Positions 23,147 to 31,991 of a stretch of DNA of 53,740 bases are shown in pieces. The notes below the pieces were generated by a model. The model had not been told where the DNA came from. It saw only the letters and a list, made by a program, of their open reading frames with translations, and did no database searches. Each line of letters starts with the position of its first letter. Position 1 is the first letter of the stretch. Source of the stretch: Longimicrobium sp. (GTDB lineage Bacteria; Gemmatimonadota; Gemmatimonadetes; Longimicrobiales; Longimicrobiaceae); contig DASUYB010000098.1 of assembly GCA_036377595.1 (NCBI GenBank), forward strand, positions 1 to 53,740, in the 5' to 3' direction. The translations under genes were made by a program, and so were the position numbers.

Positions 23147-24812
23147 CCCCGCGCCCCCGGCGCCGTGCGCCCTCTTCCACGCGCCGGGCCACGCGTGGCT
23201 CTCGGCGCACCTCTTCGTCCGCGGCAACGTCTACGGGCCCCCGGGCGACCGGGTGATCCTGGAGGTGGTCGACCCGTTCGTCCGCCACTGCCTGGAGCGC
23301 GGGTGGATCGCCGGCTTCTTCTTCATCCGCTACGGCGAGCTGGGGCCGCACGTGCGGCTGCGGATGTACGGCGATCCCGGCGTCCTCGCGGGCGAGGTCT
23401 CCCCCGCGCTGGAGGCGTGGCTGCAGGACGCGCCCGCGGGCCTGCTGGCGGCGCCGCGCGAGGAGCCCACGGCCGTCACCCGCCCCTCGCGGGCCGAGGC
23501 GCTCCGCTGGATCGCGTACGAGCCCGAGGTGGAGCGGTACGGCGGCGATGAGGGGATGATGCTGGCCGAGACGCTCTTCCGCGCATCGAGCGAGGCCTGC
23601 ATCGAGCTGATGCGCGGCGCCGCGCTGGCCGACCGCTCCGTGCGGCTGGGGCGGGCGCTCCCCGCGCTGGTCGTGTCCCTCGCCCTCTTCGGGGGCGACG
23701 CCAGGCGCGCGGCCGAGCTGGCCCGTCTGCATCGCGACTCGTTCGTGGGCGACCCCGAGGTCGGGGGGGACAAGGGTTATGCGGAGGTGTTCGACGCGGG
23801 GATGGCGGCGCAGGAAGCGACGGTGCGCGACCGGGTGGAGGCGTTCTGGACGGCCGCGCGCGAGGGCGTCCCCCTTCCCGCGCCGCTGGACGGCTACCTC
23901 GACGGGCTCGCGGCCCACCGCGCGCGGCTGCGCGCGGCGGTGGAGGCGGGGCGGCTGGTGCTCGGCGGGAAGAGGGTGGAGACGTGGGACGAGGCGTGCC
24001 GCGGGCTCCTTCCCAGCTACGGCCACATGACGTGCAACCGCCTGGGCGTCACCTATCGCGAGGAAGGCTTCCTGCTCCACATGATCGCCCGCGTGCTGGG
24101 CGGCGGCGAATCCCCGCGCCCCGCGGCGGTGCGCCCGGCCGGCCTTGCGCGCGTCCCCGCGGACCGGGTGGGCGATGGATACGAGCAGGTGGTGATCCGC
24201 GCGGACCTCGAGGCGCCGTACCTCGAGGCGTACCGGCGGGTGCGAGCGCTGGGGGGGATCCTGACCTCCAGCGGGGGGATCCGGGAGCTCCGCGCGGCCG
24301 CCGCGCCGGGGCGCAGCCGCACCAGCGTGCACTACACCGGGCGCGCGATCGACCTCTACATCCGCACCGGGATGCAGGGGCCGGACGACCGCTACGCGAT
24401 CGTCCGCGACGGGGGGACGGACGAGCGTCCGCTCTGGCGGGTGTACTGCGCCGGCGAGCCGCCCGACCCCGCCGACCCGCTCCACGACCCCGCGCTGGTG
24501 CGGGAGATGGAGCTGGAGTGCGCGCTCTGGCGGCCGGGGGGGATCGAGACGGTGCGGCGGCGCGGCCGGTGGATCTGCCTGACCGACCTCCTGGCCGAGG
24601 CCGGCTGGCACCGCATCCCCGCGCGCGCGGACTGGCGCGACAACTACCTGTCCGTGGAGTGGTGGCACTTCCAGCACCACGGCGGCCTGGTCGCCGGCCA
24701 CACGCGCTTCGGCGACGAGCTTCTCCGCGCCTGGCCCGCCTCGCGCGTGGCGGAGAGCGGGCTGGCGCTCGACGCCGTCTGGACCGGCCTCTCCTTCGAC
24801 CCGCCGGAGTGA
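23130..24812 (+). CDS. SpaB_C elimination domain fused to M15/VanY-like peptidase
   Basis: 560 aa. Residues 1-340 match the SpaB_C/thiopeptide-type family: AWLSAHLFVRGNVYG, then FFFIRYGELGPHVRLRMYGD (about 63-82), and SYGHMTCNRLG. They would remove glutamate to form dehydro-residues. From about 350 the sequence changes to a peptidase M15-like (D-Ala-D-Ala carboxypeptidase) domain: SVHYTGRAIDLYI with H401 and D408, and VEWWHFQHH with E510 and H513, the full zinc/catalytic set. I know of no standard LanB partner with this fusion. The M15 part could trim the peptide or act on wall precursors. It is the last gene of the operon, so it may also be read from an internal start. Confidence 0.8.
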   Translation: MLLASDPAPPAPCALFHAPGHAWLSAHLFVRGNVYGPPGDRVILEVVDPFVRHCLERGWIAGFFFIRYGELGPHVRLRMYGDPGVLAGEVSPALEAWLQDAPAGLLAAPREEPTAVTRPSRAEALRWIAYEPEVERYGGDEGMMLAETLFRASSEACIELMRGAALADRSVRLGRALPALVVSLALFGGDARRAAELARLHRDSFVGDPEVGGDKGYAEVFDAGMAAQEATVRDRVEAFWTAAREGVPLPAPLDGYLDGLAAHRARLRAAVEAGRLVLGGKRVETWDEACRGLLPSYGHMTCNRLGVTYREEGFLLHMIARVLGGGESPRPAAVRPAGLARVPADRVGDGYEQVVIRADLEAPYLEAYRRVRALGGILTSSGGIRELRAAAAPGRSRTSVHYTGRAIDLYIRTGMQGPDDRYAIVRDGGTDERPLWRVYCAGEPPDPADPLHDPALVREMELECALWRPGGIETVRRRGRWICLTDLLAEAGWHRIPARADWRDNYLSVEWWHFQHHGGLVAGHTRFGDELLRAWPASRVAESGLALDAVWTGLSFDPPE

Positions 24813-24861
24813 TCGAGAAGAATCATACTGGCTGCCGTAATTGATTGTGCATTCCGATCGG

Positions 24862-25045
24862 ATGTCATTCCGAGCGGCGCCGCTGCTCCGAATCTTCAAT
24901 CGCGTCGATGCCGGGCGGCGCCCGAGGAATCTGTGGCATGCGTCCAAGCGACAGGCGGCTTGTGGCTCGGGAGCCGGCCACAGATTCCTCAGGCGCCATG
25001 ACCTGGCATGGAGGATAGGGCGGCGCAGCGCCTTCGGAATGACAT
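24862..25045. repeat. Dispersed intergenic repeat, nested inverted arms
   Basis: Outer arms ATGTCATTCCGAGCGGCGCC and its near complement (GGCGCAGCGCCTTCGGAATG) enclose inner arms GAGGAATCTGTGGC/GGCCACAGATTCCTC. A relative lies at 31701-31777. It is noncoding and lies after the RiPP operon. Confidence 0.7.
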
Positions 25046-25095
25046 TCCCATCCCTTCCTCCAATGCACAGTTGGTCCGGAAATTCGGTATCACAT

Positions 25096-25188
25096 CACAC
25101 AGCCACAGAGGGCACGGAGATCAAAAGAGAGGCACAGAGGACCGCGATGGGTTCTCTGTGCCTTCGTGATCTCCGTGCCCTCTGTGTG
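25096..25188. repeat. Long hairpin of reiterated words (CACAGAGGGCACGGAGATC)
   Basis: Two long arms (CACAGAGGGCACGGAGATC and its complement) with an inner GGCACAGAG pairing form a stem of more than 35 bp. It sits between convergent genes (RiPP operon + and M61 -). Probably a bidirectional terminator-like element; one of several word-reiterating hairpins in this window. Confidence 0.7.
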
Positions 25189-25206
25189 AAAAAACCGGAT
25201 CGCCGA

Positions 25207-27006
25207 TTATCGAGCGGTATCCGGTGACGCGGCGGGCGGCGGGTCCTGGCGCAGCCAGTGCTCCAGCAGCGCCCGCTGCTCCGCCGTGGGCGCGTCCGCC
25301 GGGCGCAGCACCAGGCGCTGCGGCGGGGCGAACTCCACCGGCAGCTGCAGCGTCAGCAGCTCGTCGCGGCGGAAGACGGTGAGGAGCGCGGTGGAGCCGG
25401 GCGCCTTCTCCTGCATCCGCATCCCCAGCGACATGGCGTCCACGCGCAGGCCGTCGAGCGCCACGATCTCGTCGCCCGCGCCGACGCCGGCGCGCCACGC
25501 CGGGGTCCCCGCCAGCACGTTGCCCACGATCGTCTTCCCGCCCTCGAACTTGAACTGGAAGCCGATCCTGGCCTCGCGCGGGCCCTCCGCGGGCGGCGGC
25601 GGCGGAGATCCGGGCGCGGCGGGCGGACGCGGCTGCTCGTGCGCGGGGATCAGCGCCAGGCCCGCCTCCGCCAGCCGCGGCGCGAAGTCCAGCTCCTCGG
25701 GCGTGCGCAGCCAGCGGTCGAACAGCGGCTTCAGGTCCACTCCCGCCACCTCCGACGCCACCTCCTCCACCCGCCGCTCCGGGAAGCCCACGTCGGGGCG
25801 GCCGGACTCGGCCCACAGCGCGCGCATCACGTCGTCCAGCGAGCGCTGGTTCCCCGTGGCGCGGCGGATCTCCAGGTCCAGCAGCAGCGCCACCAGTCCC
25901 CCCTTGTGGTAGTAGGAGATGGTGGCGTTGGGGGAGTTGGCGTCGGGCCGGTAGAACTTGATCCACGCGTCGAAGCTGGCGTCCTCCAGCGGCTGCACCA
26001 GACGGCCGGGGATGCCCAGCAGCCGCGTGATCTGCTCCGCCGTCTTCTCCAGGTATCGCTGCGGGGAGATGATCCCGGCGCGGCGCAGGATCAGGTCCGT
26101 GTAGTAGGTGGTGATCCCCTCCACCACCCACAGCTCGCGCGTGTAGCTCTCGCGCACGTAGTCGAACGGGCCGAGGACGGCCGGGCGGATGCGCTTGCCG
26201 TTCCACGCGTGGAAGAGCTCGTGCGCGACCAGCCCCAGGAAGCTCTCGTACTGCGGCCCGCGGAAGCTCCACCGGTCGGCCACCAGCACGGTGGAGTCGC
26301 GGTGCTCCAGCCCCCCCGAGCCGCCGGGAATGAGGTGGAGGATGATGGTGTACGACCGGTACGGCAGCTCGCCGAACAGCGCCTTCTCGGTGCGGACGAT
26401 CTTCGTGGTGTCGGCCACCAGCCGCTGCGGATCGTAGTTGCCGCGCCCCCAGATCGCGTAGCGGTGGGGAACGCCGTCGACCTCGAACTCGATCAGCGAG
26501 TGCGTGCCGATCTCCAGCGGGCTGTCGGCCAGCTCGTCGTAGTGCGCGGCCCGGAAGACGTTCGGCTCCGTCTCCTCCATCGCCGTGGTCGCGCGCCACC
26601 CCTGCGGCGCGCGCACCTCCAGCCGCACCTCGTCGCCCTCGCGCCCCTCCAGGTACATGAAGACGGAGGGGCCGTTGACGAAGCCGTGCGACGCGTCGAG
26701 GTGGCTGGTGCGGACGGAGAGCTCGTCGGCGTGGACGAGGTACCGCGCGCGGAGCCGGCCGTCCGACGGCGCGGCGACCTCCCAGGTGTTCTTGTCGGCC
26801 TTGCGCGAGGCCAGGAGGTTCCCCGCGCCGTCGGCCGCGGCGAAGGTCACCACGTTGCGCGGGAACTCGCGGATCAGGTACGAGCCGGGCGTCCACGACG
26901 GCATCACCAGCCGGGCGGGCGCCGTCACGCCGTCGGCCTCGACGTCGACCAGGAAGTGGTGCGACTGCGGCTCGGCTAGGGTAAGCCGGTAGATGACGCG
27001 CGGCAT
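25207..27006 (-). CDS. M61 family peptidase with C-terminal PDZ
   Basis: 599 aa; ATG overlaps the stop of the proline dehydrogenase gene by one base (TGATG). The N-terminal beta-sandwich includes MPSWTPGSYLIREFPRNV; the catalytic part has VAHELFHAWNGKRI (HExxH) and WVVEGITTYY with the third zinc-ligand Glu. The C-terminal quarter holds a PDZ domain (GNVLAGTPAWRAGVGAGDEI, about 510-530). This is the glycyl-aminopeptidase-like M61 layout at normal length. No clear signal peptide, so cellular location is uncertain. Confidence 0.9.
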   Translation of the reverse strand: MPRVIYRLTLAEPQSHHFLVDVEADGVTAPARLVMPSWTPGSYLIREFPRNVVTFAAADGAGNLLASRKADKNTWEVAAPSDGRLRARYLVHADELSVRTSHLDASHGFVNGPSVFMYLEGREGDEVRLEVRAPQGWRATTAMEETEPNVFRAAHYDELADSPLEIGTHSLIEFEVDGVPHRYAIWGRGNYDPQRLVADTTKIVRTEKALFGELPYRSYTIILHLIPGGSGGLEHRDSTVLVADRWSFRGPQYESFLGLVAHELFHAWNGKRIRPAVLGPFDYVRESYTRELWVVEGITTYYTDLILRRAGIISPQRYLEKTAEQITRLLGIPGRLVQPLEDASFDAWIKFYRPDANSPNATISYYHKGGLVALLLDLEIRRATGNQRSLDDVMRALWAESGRPDVGFPERRVEEVASEVAGVDLKPLFDRWLRTPEELDFAPRLAEAGLALIPAHEQPRPPAAPGSPPPPPAEGPREARIGFQFKFEGGKTIVGNVLAGTPAWRAGVGAGDEIVALDGLRVDAMSLGMRMQEKAPGSTALLTVFRRDELLTLQLPVEFAPPQRLVLRPADAPTAEQRALLEHWLRQDPPPAASPDTAR

Positions 27007-28058
27007 CAGCGGCGGCCGCGGCGGCGCAGCTTCGACTTCTTCTTCCGCCCCCGCCACACCAGCGTGGCCGCCGCGCCCGCGGCGATCCCCGTGACGATGG
27101 CGGCGGGGTTGAAGAAGCGCGTCGCGCCCGACTCCTTGAGGATGTTCCCCGCCATGAACAGCACGTTGGCCGGGCGCTCGGCCAGCCGGCGCATCAGGTA
27201 CGGGTACCAGCTGTCGCCGAAGGGAACGTAGACGCGGACGTTGTACCCCTCCTCGCGCAGCCGCGTCTGCAGGTCGCGGCGCACGCCGTACAGCATCTGG
27301 AACTCGAAGCTCTCCTTGGGGATCCCCTGCTCGAACACGAACTGGCGGGCGTGCTCGATGATGGCCTCGTCGTGGGTGGCGATGGCCGGATACTTCCCCG
27401 CCTCGAGCAGGCGCTCCATCTCCTCCACGAACGCGCGGTCCACGTCGGCCTTGTCGGGGAAGGCCACCTCGTCGGGCTCCTTGTACGCGCCCTTCACCAG
27501 GCGGACGCGCGAGCCGAGCTCGATCAGCCGCTCCAGGTCGTCGGGCGTGCGGCGGAGGTAGCTCTGCAGCACCGTTCCCGTGTTGTGGAAGCCGTCCTCC
27601 CACAGCGCCTCGACCAGCGACACGGTGCGCTCGGTGTAGTCGCTGCTCTCCATGTCCAGCCGCACGAAGACCTCGCCGTCGCCGTCGCCCAGCTCGCGGG
27701 CGCGCTGCAGCACCATCTCCACGTTCGTCCTGCAGAACTCTGGGTCGAGGTCGAGGCCCAGCTGCGTGGGCTTGACCGAGACGTTGGCCTCGATCCCGGT
27801 GCGCTCGATCGTCTCCAGAATGCGGACGATCATGGCGGTGGCGGCCTCGGCCTCCTCGCGCGAGTTCACGCTCTCGCCCAGGAAGTCCAGCGACACGGCC
27901 AGCCCGGCGCGGTTCAGCGCGCGCGCGGCCTGCACCGCGTCTTCCAGCGTGTCGCCGGCCACGAAGCGCATGGCCAGGCTGCGCGAGATGGGCGCGCGGG
28001 TGATCACGCTCTTGGCGGCCGAGCTTTCGCTGAGCAGGAGAAGGCTTTCCTTGAGCAT
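27006..28058 (-). CDS. Proline dehydrogenase with C-terminal membrane tail
   Basis: 350 aa. FAD-dependent oxidation of proline to P5C; a single-domain PRODH of the PutA type. Recognisable segments: VSLDFLGESVNSREEA, SVKPTQLGLDL, LVKGAYKEPDEVAFP, FQMLYGVRRDLQ and VPFGDSWYPYLMRRLAERPAN, which carry the substrate and flavin contacts. The catalytic domain ends near residue 310; a 20-residue hydrophobic stretch (NPAAIVTGIAAGAAATLVW) and a strongly basic tail (RGRKKKSKLRRRGRR) follow. This tail is unusual and suggests membrane attachment, handing electrons to quinone. The P5C dehydrogenase gene is not in the window. Confidence 0.9.
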   Translation of the reverse strand: MLKESLLLLSESSAAKSVITRAPISRSLAMRFVAGDTLEDAVQAARALNRAGLAVSLDFLGESVNSREEAEAATAMIVRILETIERTGIEANVSVKPTQLGLDLDPEFCRTNVEMVLQRARELGDGDGEVFVRLDMESSDYTERTVSLVEALWEDGFHNTGTVLQSYLRRTPDDLERLIELGSRVRLVKGAYKEPDEVAFPDKADVDRAFVEEMERLLEAGKYPAIATHDEAIIEHARQFVFEQGIPKESFEFQMLYGVRRDLQTRLREEGYNVRVYVPFGDSWYPYLMRRLAERPANVLFMAGNILKESGATRFFNPAAIVTGIAAGAAATLVWRGRKKKSKLRRRGRR

Positions 28059-28101
28059 CTGCCTCTGGCTTCGGGTGTGTCCGGGGAGACGGCGGTGCGG
28101 C

Positions 28102-28470
28102 TCAGCCCTCGTCGTCGGCGCGGGCGCGGATGGTCGCGTCGAGCACCTCGCGCACGCGGGCCAGCGGGAGCGCCTCGAGCGCGGCGCGGGCCTCGTCCTC
28201 GCTGGCGGCGGTGGCCAGGTCGTCCGTCTCCAGGTGGCCCATGATGGCCGTGCCGGTCTGCGCCCAGCGGATGAAGACGAGGTACGCGCTGTACGGCGCC
28301 GCGGGGTCGCCGCTCTCGTCGGTCTCCACCGCGGCGGTGTACGGCTCGCCGTCGCACCCCTCGAAGGCGGCGGCGCGGCCGTGCACCGCCTGGTAGCCGC
28401 CCAGCGTCTCGTCGGTGACGTCCGGCGGGGTGACGGGGTTCAGCCGGTCTTCCGCGCTGGCGTACTTCAT
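28102..28470 (-). CDS. Hypothetical acidic protein
   Basis: 122 aa from the ATG at 28470 (MKYASAEDRLNPV). Codon usage is strongly GC at third positions like its neighbours, supporting a real gene. The sequence is acidic with a central YSAYLVFIRWAQTGTAIMGH stretch and a C-terminal helix-rich segment; no signal peptide or transmembrane helix. I do not recognise the family. It lies 43 bp upstream of the proline dehydrogenase start on the same strand and may be co-transcribed with it. Confidence 0.6.
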   Translation of the reverse strand: MKYASAEDRLNPVTPPDVTDETLGGYQAVHGRAAAFEGCDGEPYTAAVETDESGDPAAPYSAYLVFIRWAQTGTAIMGHLETDDLATAASEDEARAALEALPLARVREVLDATIRARADDEG

Positions 28471-28693
28471 GGGCGGGCAAAGTACCGGGGGATGGGGATG
28501 TACGAAAGTACGGGGTTGCGCGATGGACCGGGGACGGAAGAAGCGGGCCGGGCGGGGGATGAGCGCCGGCGCGCGTCGCGGGCGTGGCACCACGGATGGG
28601 GTGGATCGGGGGAGAGAGGTTGTTCGCGCGGAGGGTGGCGGCTACCGTTCCGCCACTCACCGCCTTCCACCGACCCCTCTCCGCCCCCTTCCG

Positions 28694-29104
28694 ATGCGCC
28701 GCCTGATCCTGCTCGCCGTGTTTCTCGCCGCGTGCGACCTCCCTCCCGATCCACGGAAGGACCCGCCGGACCCCAAGGCCGTGTTCACCCTGGTGTCGGT
28801 GGATGGACGGCCGGTGCCGATCCGATGCGACTGGACTTCGGCGCGCTGGGTGCTGGGCGGCAACGGTGCGTGGACGATGCGCGAGCGGTTCGTACTGTGC
28901 GACGGCGCGGAGCGCATGCTCGCAGACGGAGGCTGGGTGGGAAAGTACCGATGGGCGGGCGACAGCCTGGTGGTGCGCACCTGGCCGGCGTGGTTCAGCC
29001 GCAGCCGGCCGTTCGGCGGCTCCGCGAGGCTGCGCGGCGACACGCTGGTCACCCGCGGGATGTTCACCTCCGCCGAGCTGCGCTGGGTGCGCACCGGCCC
29101 GTAG
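28694..29104 (+). CDS. Small predicted lipoprotein
   Basis: 136 aa; the N-terminus MRRLILLAVFLAACDLPPD is a lipoprotein signal with lipobox FLAAC (Cys14). The mature part is a single domain with repeated Trp and Gly (ARWVLGGNGAWTM, GWVGKYRWAGDSL, SAELRWVRTG), probably a small beta barrel of the lipocalin/META-like type. Function unknown. Divergent from the hypothetical gene 28102-28470. Confidence 0.7.
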   Translation: MRRLILLAVFLAACDLPPDPRKDPPDPKAVFTLVSVDGRPVPIRCDWTSARWVLGGNGAWTMRERFVLCDGAERMLADGGWVGKYRWAGDSLVVRTWPAWFSRSRPFGGSARLRGDTLVTRGMFTSAELRWVRTGP

Positions 29105-29200
29105 CCGCGGGAGCTCCCGGCTCCAGCCTATCGGCGGTGACGTCCGGCGGGGCGCACATCTCCCCAGCCCTCACTTCCAACCATGGGAGATGAGGGAAGA

Positions 29201-29320
29201 AACTCAGCGCGCGGAGGAGCTTCGGTGCGACCGGGACGCATCCTGCCCGCCACGGGTGGCCCCCACCCCCGCTGCGCAGGGGAGGGGAGAACTGCAACCA
29301 ACCTCCGCGCTGAGTTGCAG
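29201..29320. repeat. Imperfect inverted repeat in a gene-free gap
   Basis: Arms AACTCAGCGCGCGGAGG and CCTCCGCGCTGAGTT, with a second nested pair GAACTGCAAC/GTTGCAGTTC. Noncoding; between the lipoprotein gene and recG. Confidence 0.5.
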
Positions 29321-29347
29321 TTCACCTCTCCTGCTGTCGGGAGAGGT

Positions 29348-29400
29348 CGAAAAAATGGAGAGTCGAGACGGCTGTTACGTCTCGGCTCTCCATTTTTTCG
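29348..29400. terminator. Bidirectional terminator before recG 3' end
   Basis: CGAAAAAATGGAGAG(T)CGAGAC pairs with GTCTCG(G)CTCTCCATTTTTTCG around a 9-base loop. A-tract and T-tract on the two sides make a bidirectional intrinsic terminator for the convergent lipoprotein (+) and recG (-) genes. Confidence 0.88.
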
Positions 29401-29436
29401 GGTGAGGGGTCCCGGCTGCGGTGGCGCAGATGTTTG

Positions 29437-31539
29437 TCACCCCACGTGGTACATCCGCGCCCGCTCGCCGTAGCGGTCCTCCAGCACGCGGCGGAGCTGG
29501 GGGTGGCGCTCCAACTCGGGGTCGGCGTCGACGATGCGGCGGGCCTCGATCTGCGCGCGGCCGAGGAGCGACATGTCCTTTTCCAGGTCGGCGAAGCGGA
29601 AGTCCGGCAGCCCCGTCTGCCGGGAGCCGAACAGGTCGCCGTAGCCGCGCTGGCGCATGTCGTACTCGGCGATGCGGAAGCCATCCTCCGTCCCCGCGAA
29701 CATCTTCAGCCGCTCGCGCGCCTCTGCGCCGTTCGCCAGCAGGATGCAGTAGCTCTCCTCCGCGCCGCGCCCGACCCGTCCCCGCAGCTGGTGCAGTTGG
29801 CTCAGCCCGAAGCGCTCGGCGTGCTCCACCACCATCACCGTGGCGTTGGGCACGTCGATCCCCACCTCGATCACCGTGGTGGAGACGAGCACGTCCACCT
29901 CGCCCGCGGCGAAGGCGCGCATCACCTGGTCCTTCTCGTCCCCGTGCATCTGCCCGTGGATGAGGGCGACGCGGAGGTCGGGGTAGACCTCGGTCTTCAA
30001 CCGCTCGTATTCCTCGGTGGCGGACTTGAGGTCGACCTTCTCGGACTCCTCCACGAGGGGATAGACGAAGTACGCCTGGCGGCCCTTGGCGACTTCCTCG
30101 CGGACGAAGCCGAGCACCTTGGGGCGCGCGGACTCGAAGCGCAGCGCGGTGCGCACCGGGCGGCGGCCGGGCGGGCGCTCGTCGAGCACGGAGACGTCCA
30201 GGTCGCCGTACAGCGTCAGCGCCAGCGAGCGGGGGATGGGGGTGGCGCTCATCACCAGCATGTCGGCCTGCGTTCCCATCTCCGCCAGGGCGAGACGCTG
30301 CTTCACCCCGAAGCGGTGCTGCTCGTCGACGACGACGAGGCCCAGGCGGTCGAAGGCGACGCTCTCCTGGATCAGCGCGTGCGTGCCCACCGCGATCCCC
30401 GCGCCGCCGCTGGCGATGCGGTAGCCGGCCTCGCGCCGCTGCTTCGCGCCCATCCGCCCGGTGAGGAGGGTGACGCCGACGGGGAGGCCGTCCAGCAGCT
30501 TCGTGAGCGTGCGCGCGTGCTGCTCGGCCAGGATCTCGGTGGGCGCCATCATCGCCGCCTGGTAGCCGTTCTCCACCGCGCGCAGCATGGCGAAGAGCGC
30601 CACCACCGTCTTCCCCGAGCCCACGTCGCCCTGCAGCAGCCGGTTCATCCGCCGGGTCGACGCCATGTCCTCGCCGATCTCCTTCAGCACCTTCTTCTGC
30701 GCCTCGGTCAGCGTGAAGGGGAGCTGGCGATGGAAGGGGCGCACGAGGAAGTCCTTGCGCTCGAAGGCGATCCCCTTGCGCTGCGCGACCGTGCGGTGGC
30801 GGGTGCGGGCGTGCAGCAGCTGGAGGAAGAAGAGCTCCTCGAACGCCAGCCGCCGGCGCCCCATCTCCGCCTCCTGCAGCGAGGTGGGGCGGTGCACGTG
30901 GTCGAGCGCCTTCCACAGCGGCTCGATCTCCAGGCGCTTCATCACGTCGGCGGGGATGGGGTCGTCCTCCTCGCGCACGCGGCGCAGCAGCTCGTCCAGA
31001 TTGTCGTGGATGAGCTTGCGCACCTGCCGGTAGGTGAGCCCTTCCGTGGCCGGATAGACGGGGAAGATGGCGCCCGATTCCTCGGCCGAGCTGTCTCCCT
31101 CGCTGGCGACGACGGTGAACTCGCGCGGCTGCATCTGCCGGCCGTGGAAGAACTTCACCGGGCCGGAAAGGAGGAGGAGGTCGCCCTTGCGGATCACGCG
31201 CTCGAGGTACGGCTGCCCGGGCCACGCGCACTCGATCATCCCGGTGTCGTCCCTGATCACCGCCTGGAAGATGCGCAGCCCGCGGCGTGTGGGGAGCACG
31301 CCGGCGGAGACGACGCGGCCGATGATGGTTGCGTCGAGCCCCGGCGCCAGCGCGCTGATGCGGGTGATGGTGGACGCGTCCTCGTAGCGGTGCGGCGCGT
31401 GGTACAGCACGTCGCGCGCGGTCAGCAGCCCCAGCTTCTGCAGCAGCGGGGCACGGCCCGGCCCCACCCCCTTCAGGAACTGCACGGGGCGGTCGAGCGA
31501 CGAGATCGCGGGCTGGTGCGTGGTGCTGCCGTACGTCAC
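29437..31539 (-). CDS. recG: ATP-dependent DNA helicase RecG
   Basis: 700 aa, the family's usual length. Wedge/OB domain with FLKGVGPGRAPLLQKLGL at the N-terminus, then helicase motifs: GDVGSGKTVVALFAML (Walker A), VVDEQHRFGVKQR (DEQH box), MSATPIPRSLALTLYGD (motif III), and VGIDVPNATVMVVEHAERFG and QLRGRVGRGAEESYC (motifs V/VI). It reverses stalled replication forks and processes recombination intermediates. A T-rich terminator follows its end. Single gene, no operon partner. Confidence 0.97.
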   Translation of the reverse strand: MTYGSTTHQPAISSLDRPVQFLKGVGPGRAPLLQKLGLLTARDVLYHAPHRYEDASTITRISALAPGLDATIIGRVVSAGVLPTRRGLRIFQAVIRDDTGMIECAWPGQPYLERVIRKGDLLLLSGPVKFFHGRQMQPREFTVVASEGDSSAEESGAIFPVYPATEGLTYRQVRKLIHDNLDELLRRVREEDDPIPADVMKRLEIEPLWKALDHVHRPTSLQEAEMGRRRLAFEELFFLQLLHARTRHRTVAQRKGIAFERKDFLVRPFHRQLPFTLTEAQKKVLKEIGEDMASTRRMNRLLQGDVGSGKTVVALFAMLRAVENGYQAAMMAPTEILAEQHARTLTKLLDGLPVGVTLLTGRMGAKQRREAGYRIASGGAGIAVGTHALIQESVAFDRLGLVVVDEQHRFGVKQRLALAEMGTQADMLVMSATPIPRSLALTLYGDLDVSVLDERPPGRRPVRTALRFESARPKVLGFVREEVAKGRQAYFVYPLVEESEKVDLKSATEEYERLKTEVYPDLRVALIHGQMHGDEKDQVMRAFAAGEVDVLVSTTVIEVGIDVPNATVMVVEHAERFGLSQLHQLRGRVGRGAEESYCILLANGAEARERLKMFAGTEDGFRIAEYDMRQRGYGDLFGSRQTGLPDFRFADLEKDMSLLGRAQIEARRIVDADPELERHPQLRRVLEDRYGERARMYHVG

Positions 31540-31616
31540 GGGTTGCGTGGTGATGATGCTGCTGGGCGATTGGTTCCAGGCGCCGCGCGGAGGCCCTCTC
31601 CCTGGCGCTTCGCGCC

Positions 31617-31648
31617 TGTCCCTCCCCCAAAACCGACTGGGGGAGGGA
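31617..31648. terminator. GC-rich hairpin upstream of recG
   Basis: Perfect 12-bp stem GTCCCTCCCCCA/TGGGGGAGGGAC with loop AAACCGAC, in the gap before the 31992 gene. No U-run; probably a dispersed hairpin rather than a strong terminator. Confidence 0.45.
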
Positions 31649-31700
31649 CGGGCTCGCTTCGCTCGTGACGCGCGGGGACGAGATGCCCGCGCGACAGGCC

Positions 31701-31777
31701 TGTCATTCCGAGCGGAGCCGCCGCGCCGTCCTCGCGTCGACGCGGACGCTCGGCGGCTCCCGGGGAATCTATGGACA
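31701..31777. repeat. Dispersed repeat related to the one at 24862
   Basis: Begins TGTCATTCCGAGCGGAGCC and ends CGGGGAATCTATGGACA, like the first half of the 24862-25045 element. The 31540-31991 gap holds this repeat and a hairpin; no gene is seen there. Confidence 0.6.
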
Positions 31778-31991
31778 GTCGCCGCGCGAGGCTCCGCTTC
31801 ACGCGCGAATGGCCGCTGCCGGTAATGTCGGGATGCTGGGGAAGGATTACAACTGGGGCGGCGAGAGGTTCACGCGGTGGTGAGCGGTTGCCGGCGCGGC
31901 CACGGCTGCGTTGTGAAATCCCGGCGCGGATGCCTTAGTAGAGGGAGCCTTGCTGGTGCTGCGCGCCTCACCCCCGGCACGAGAGATCGCA

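Noticed and set aside
19970-23227. Long minus-strand frame opposite LanB
   Set aside because: Mirror of GC-rich coding; no motif, and LanB-N on the plus strand is supported.
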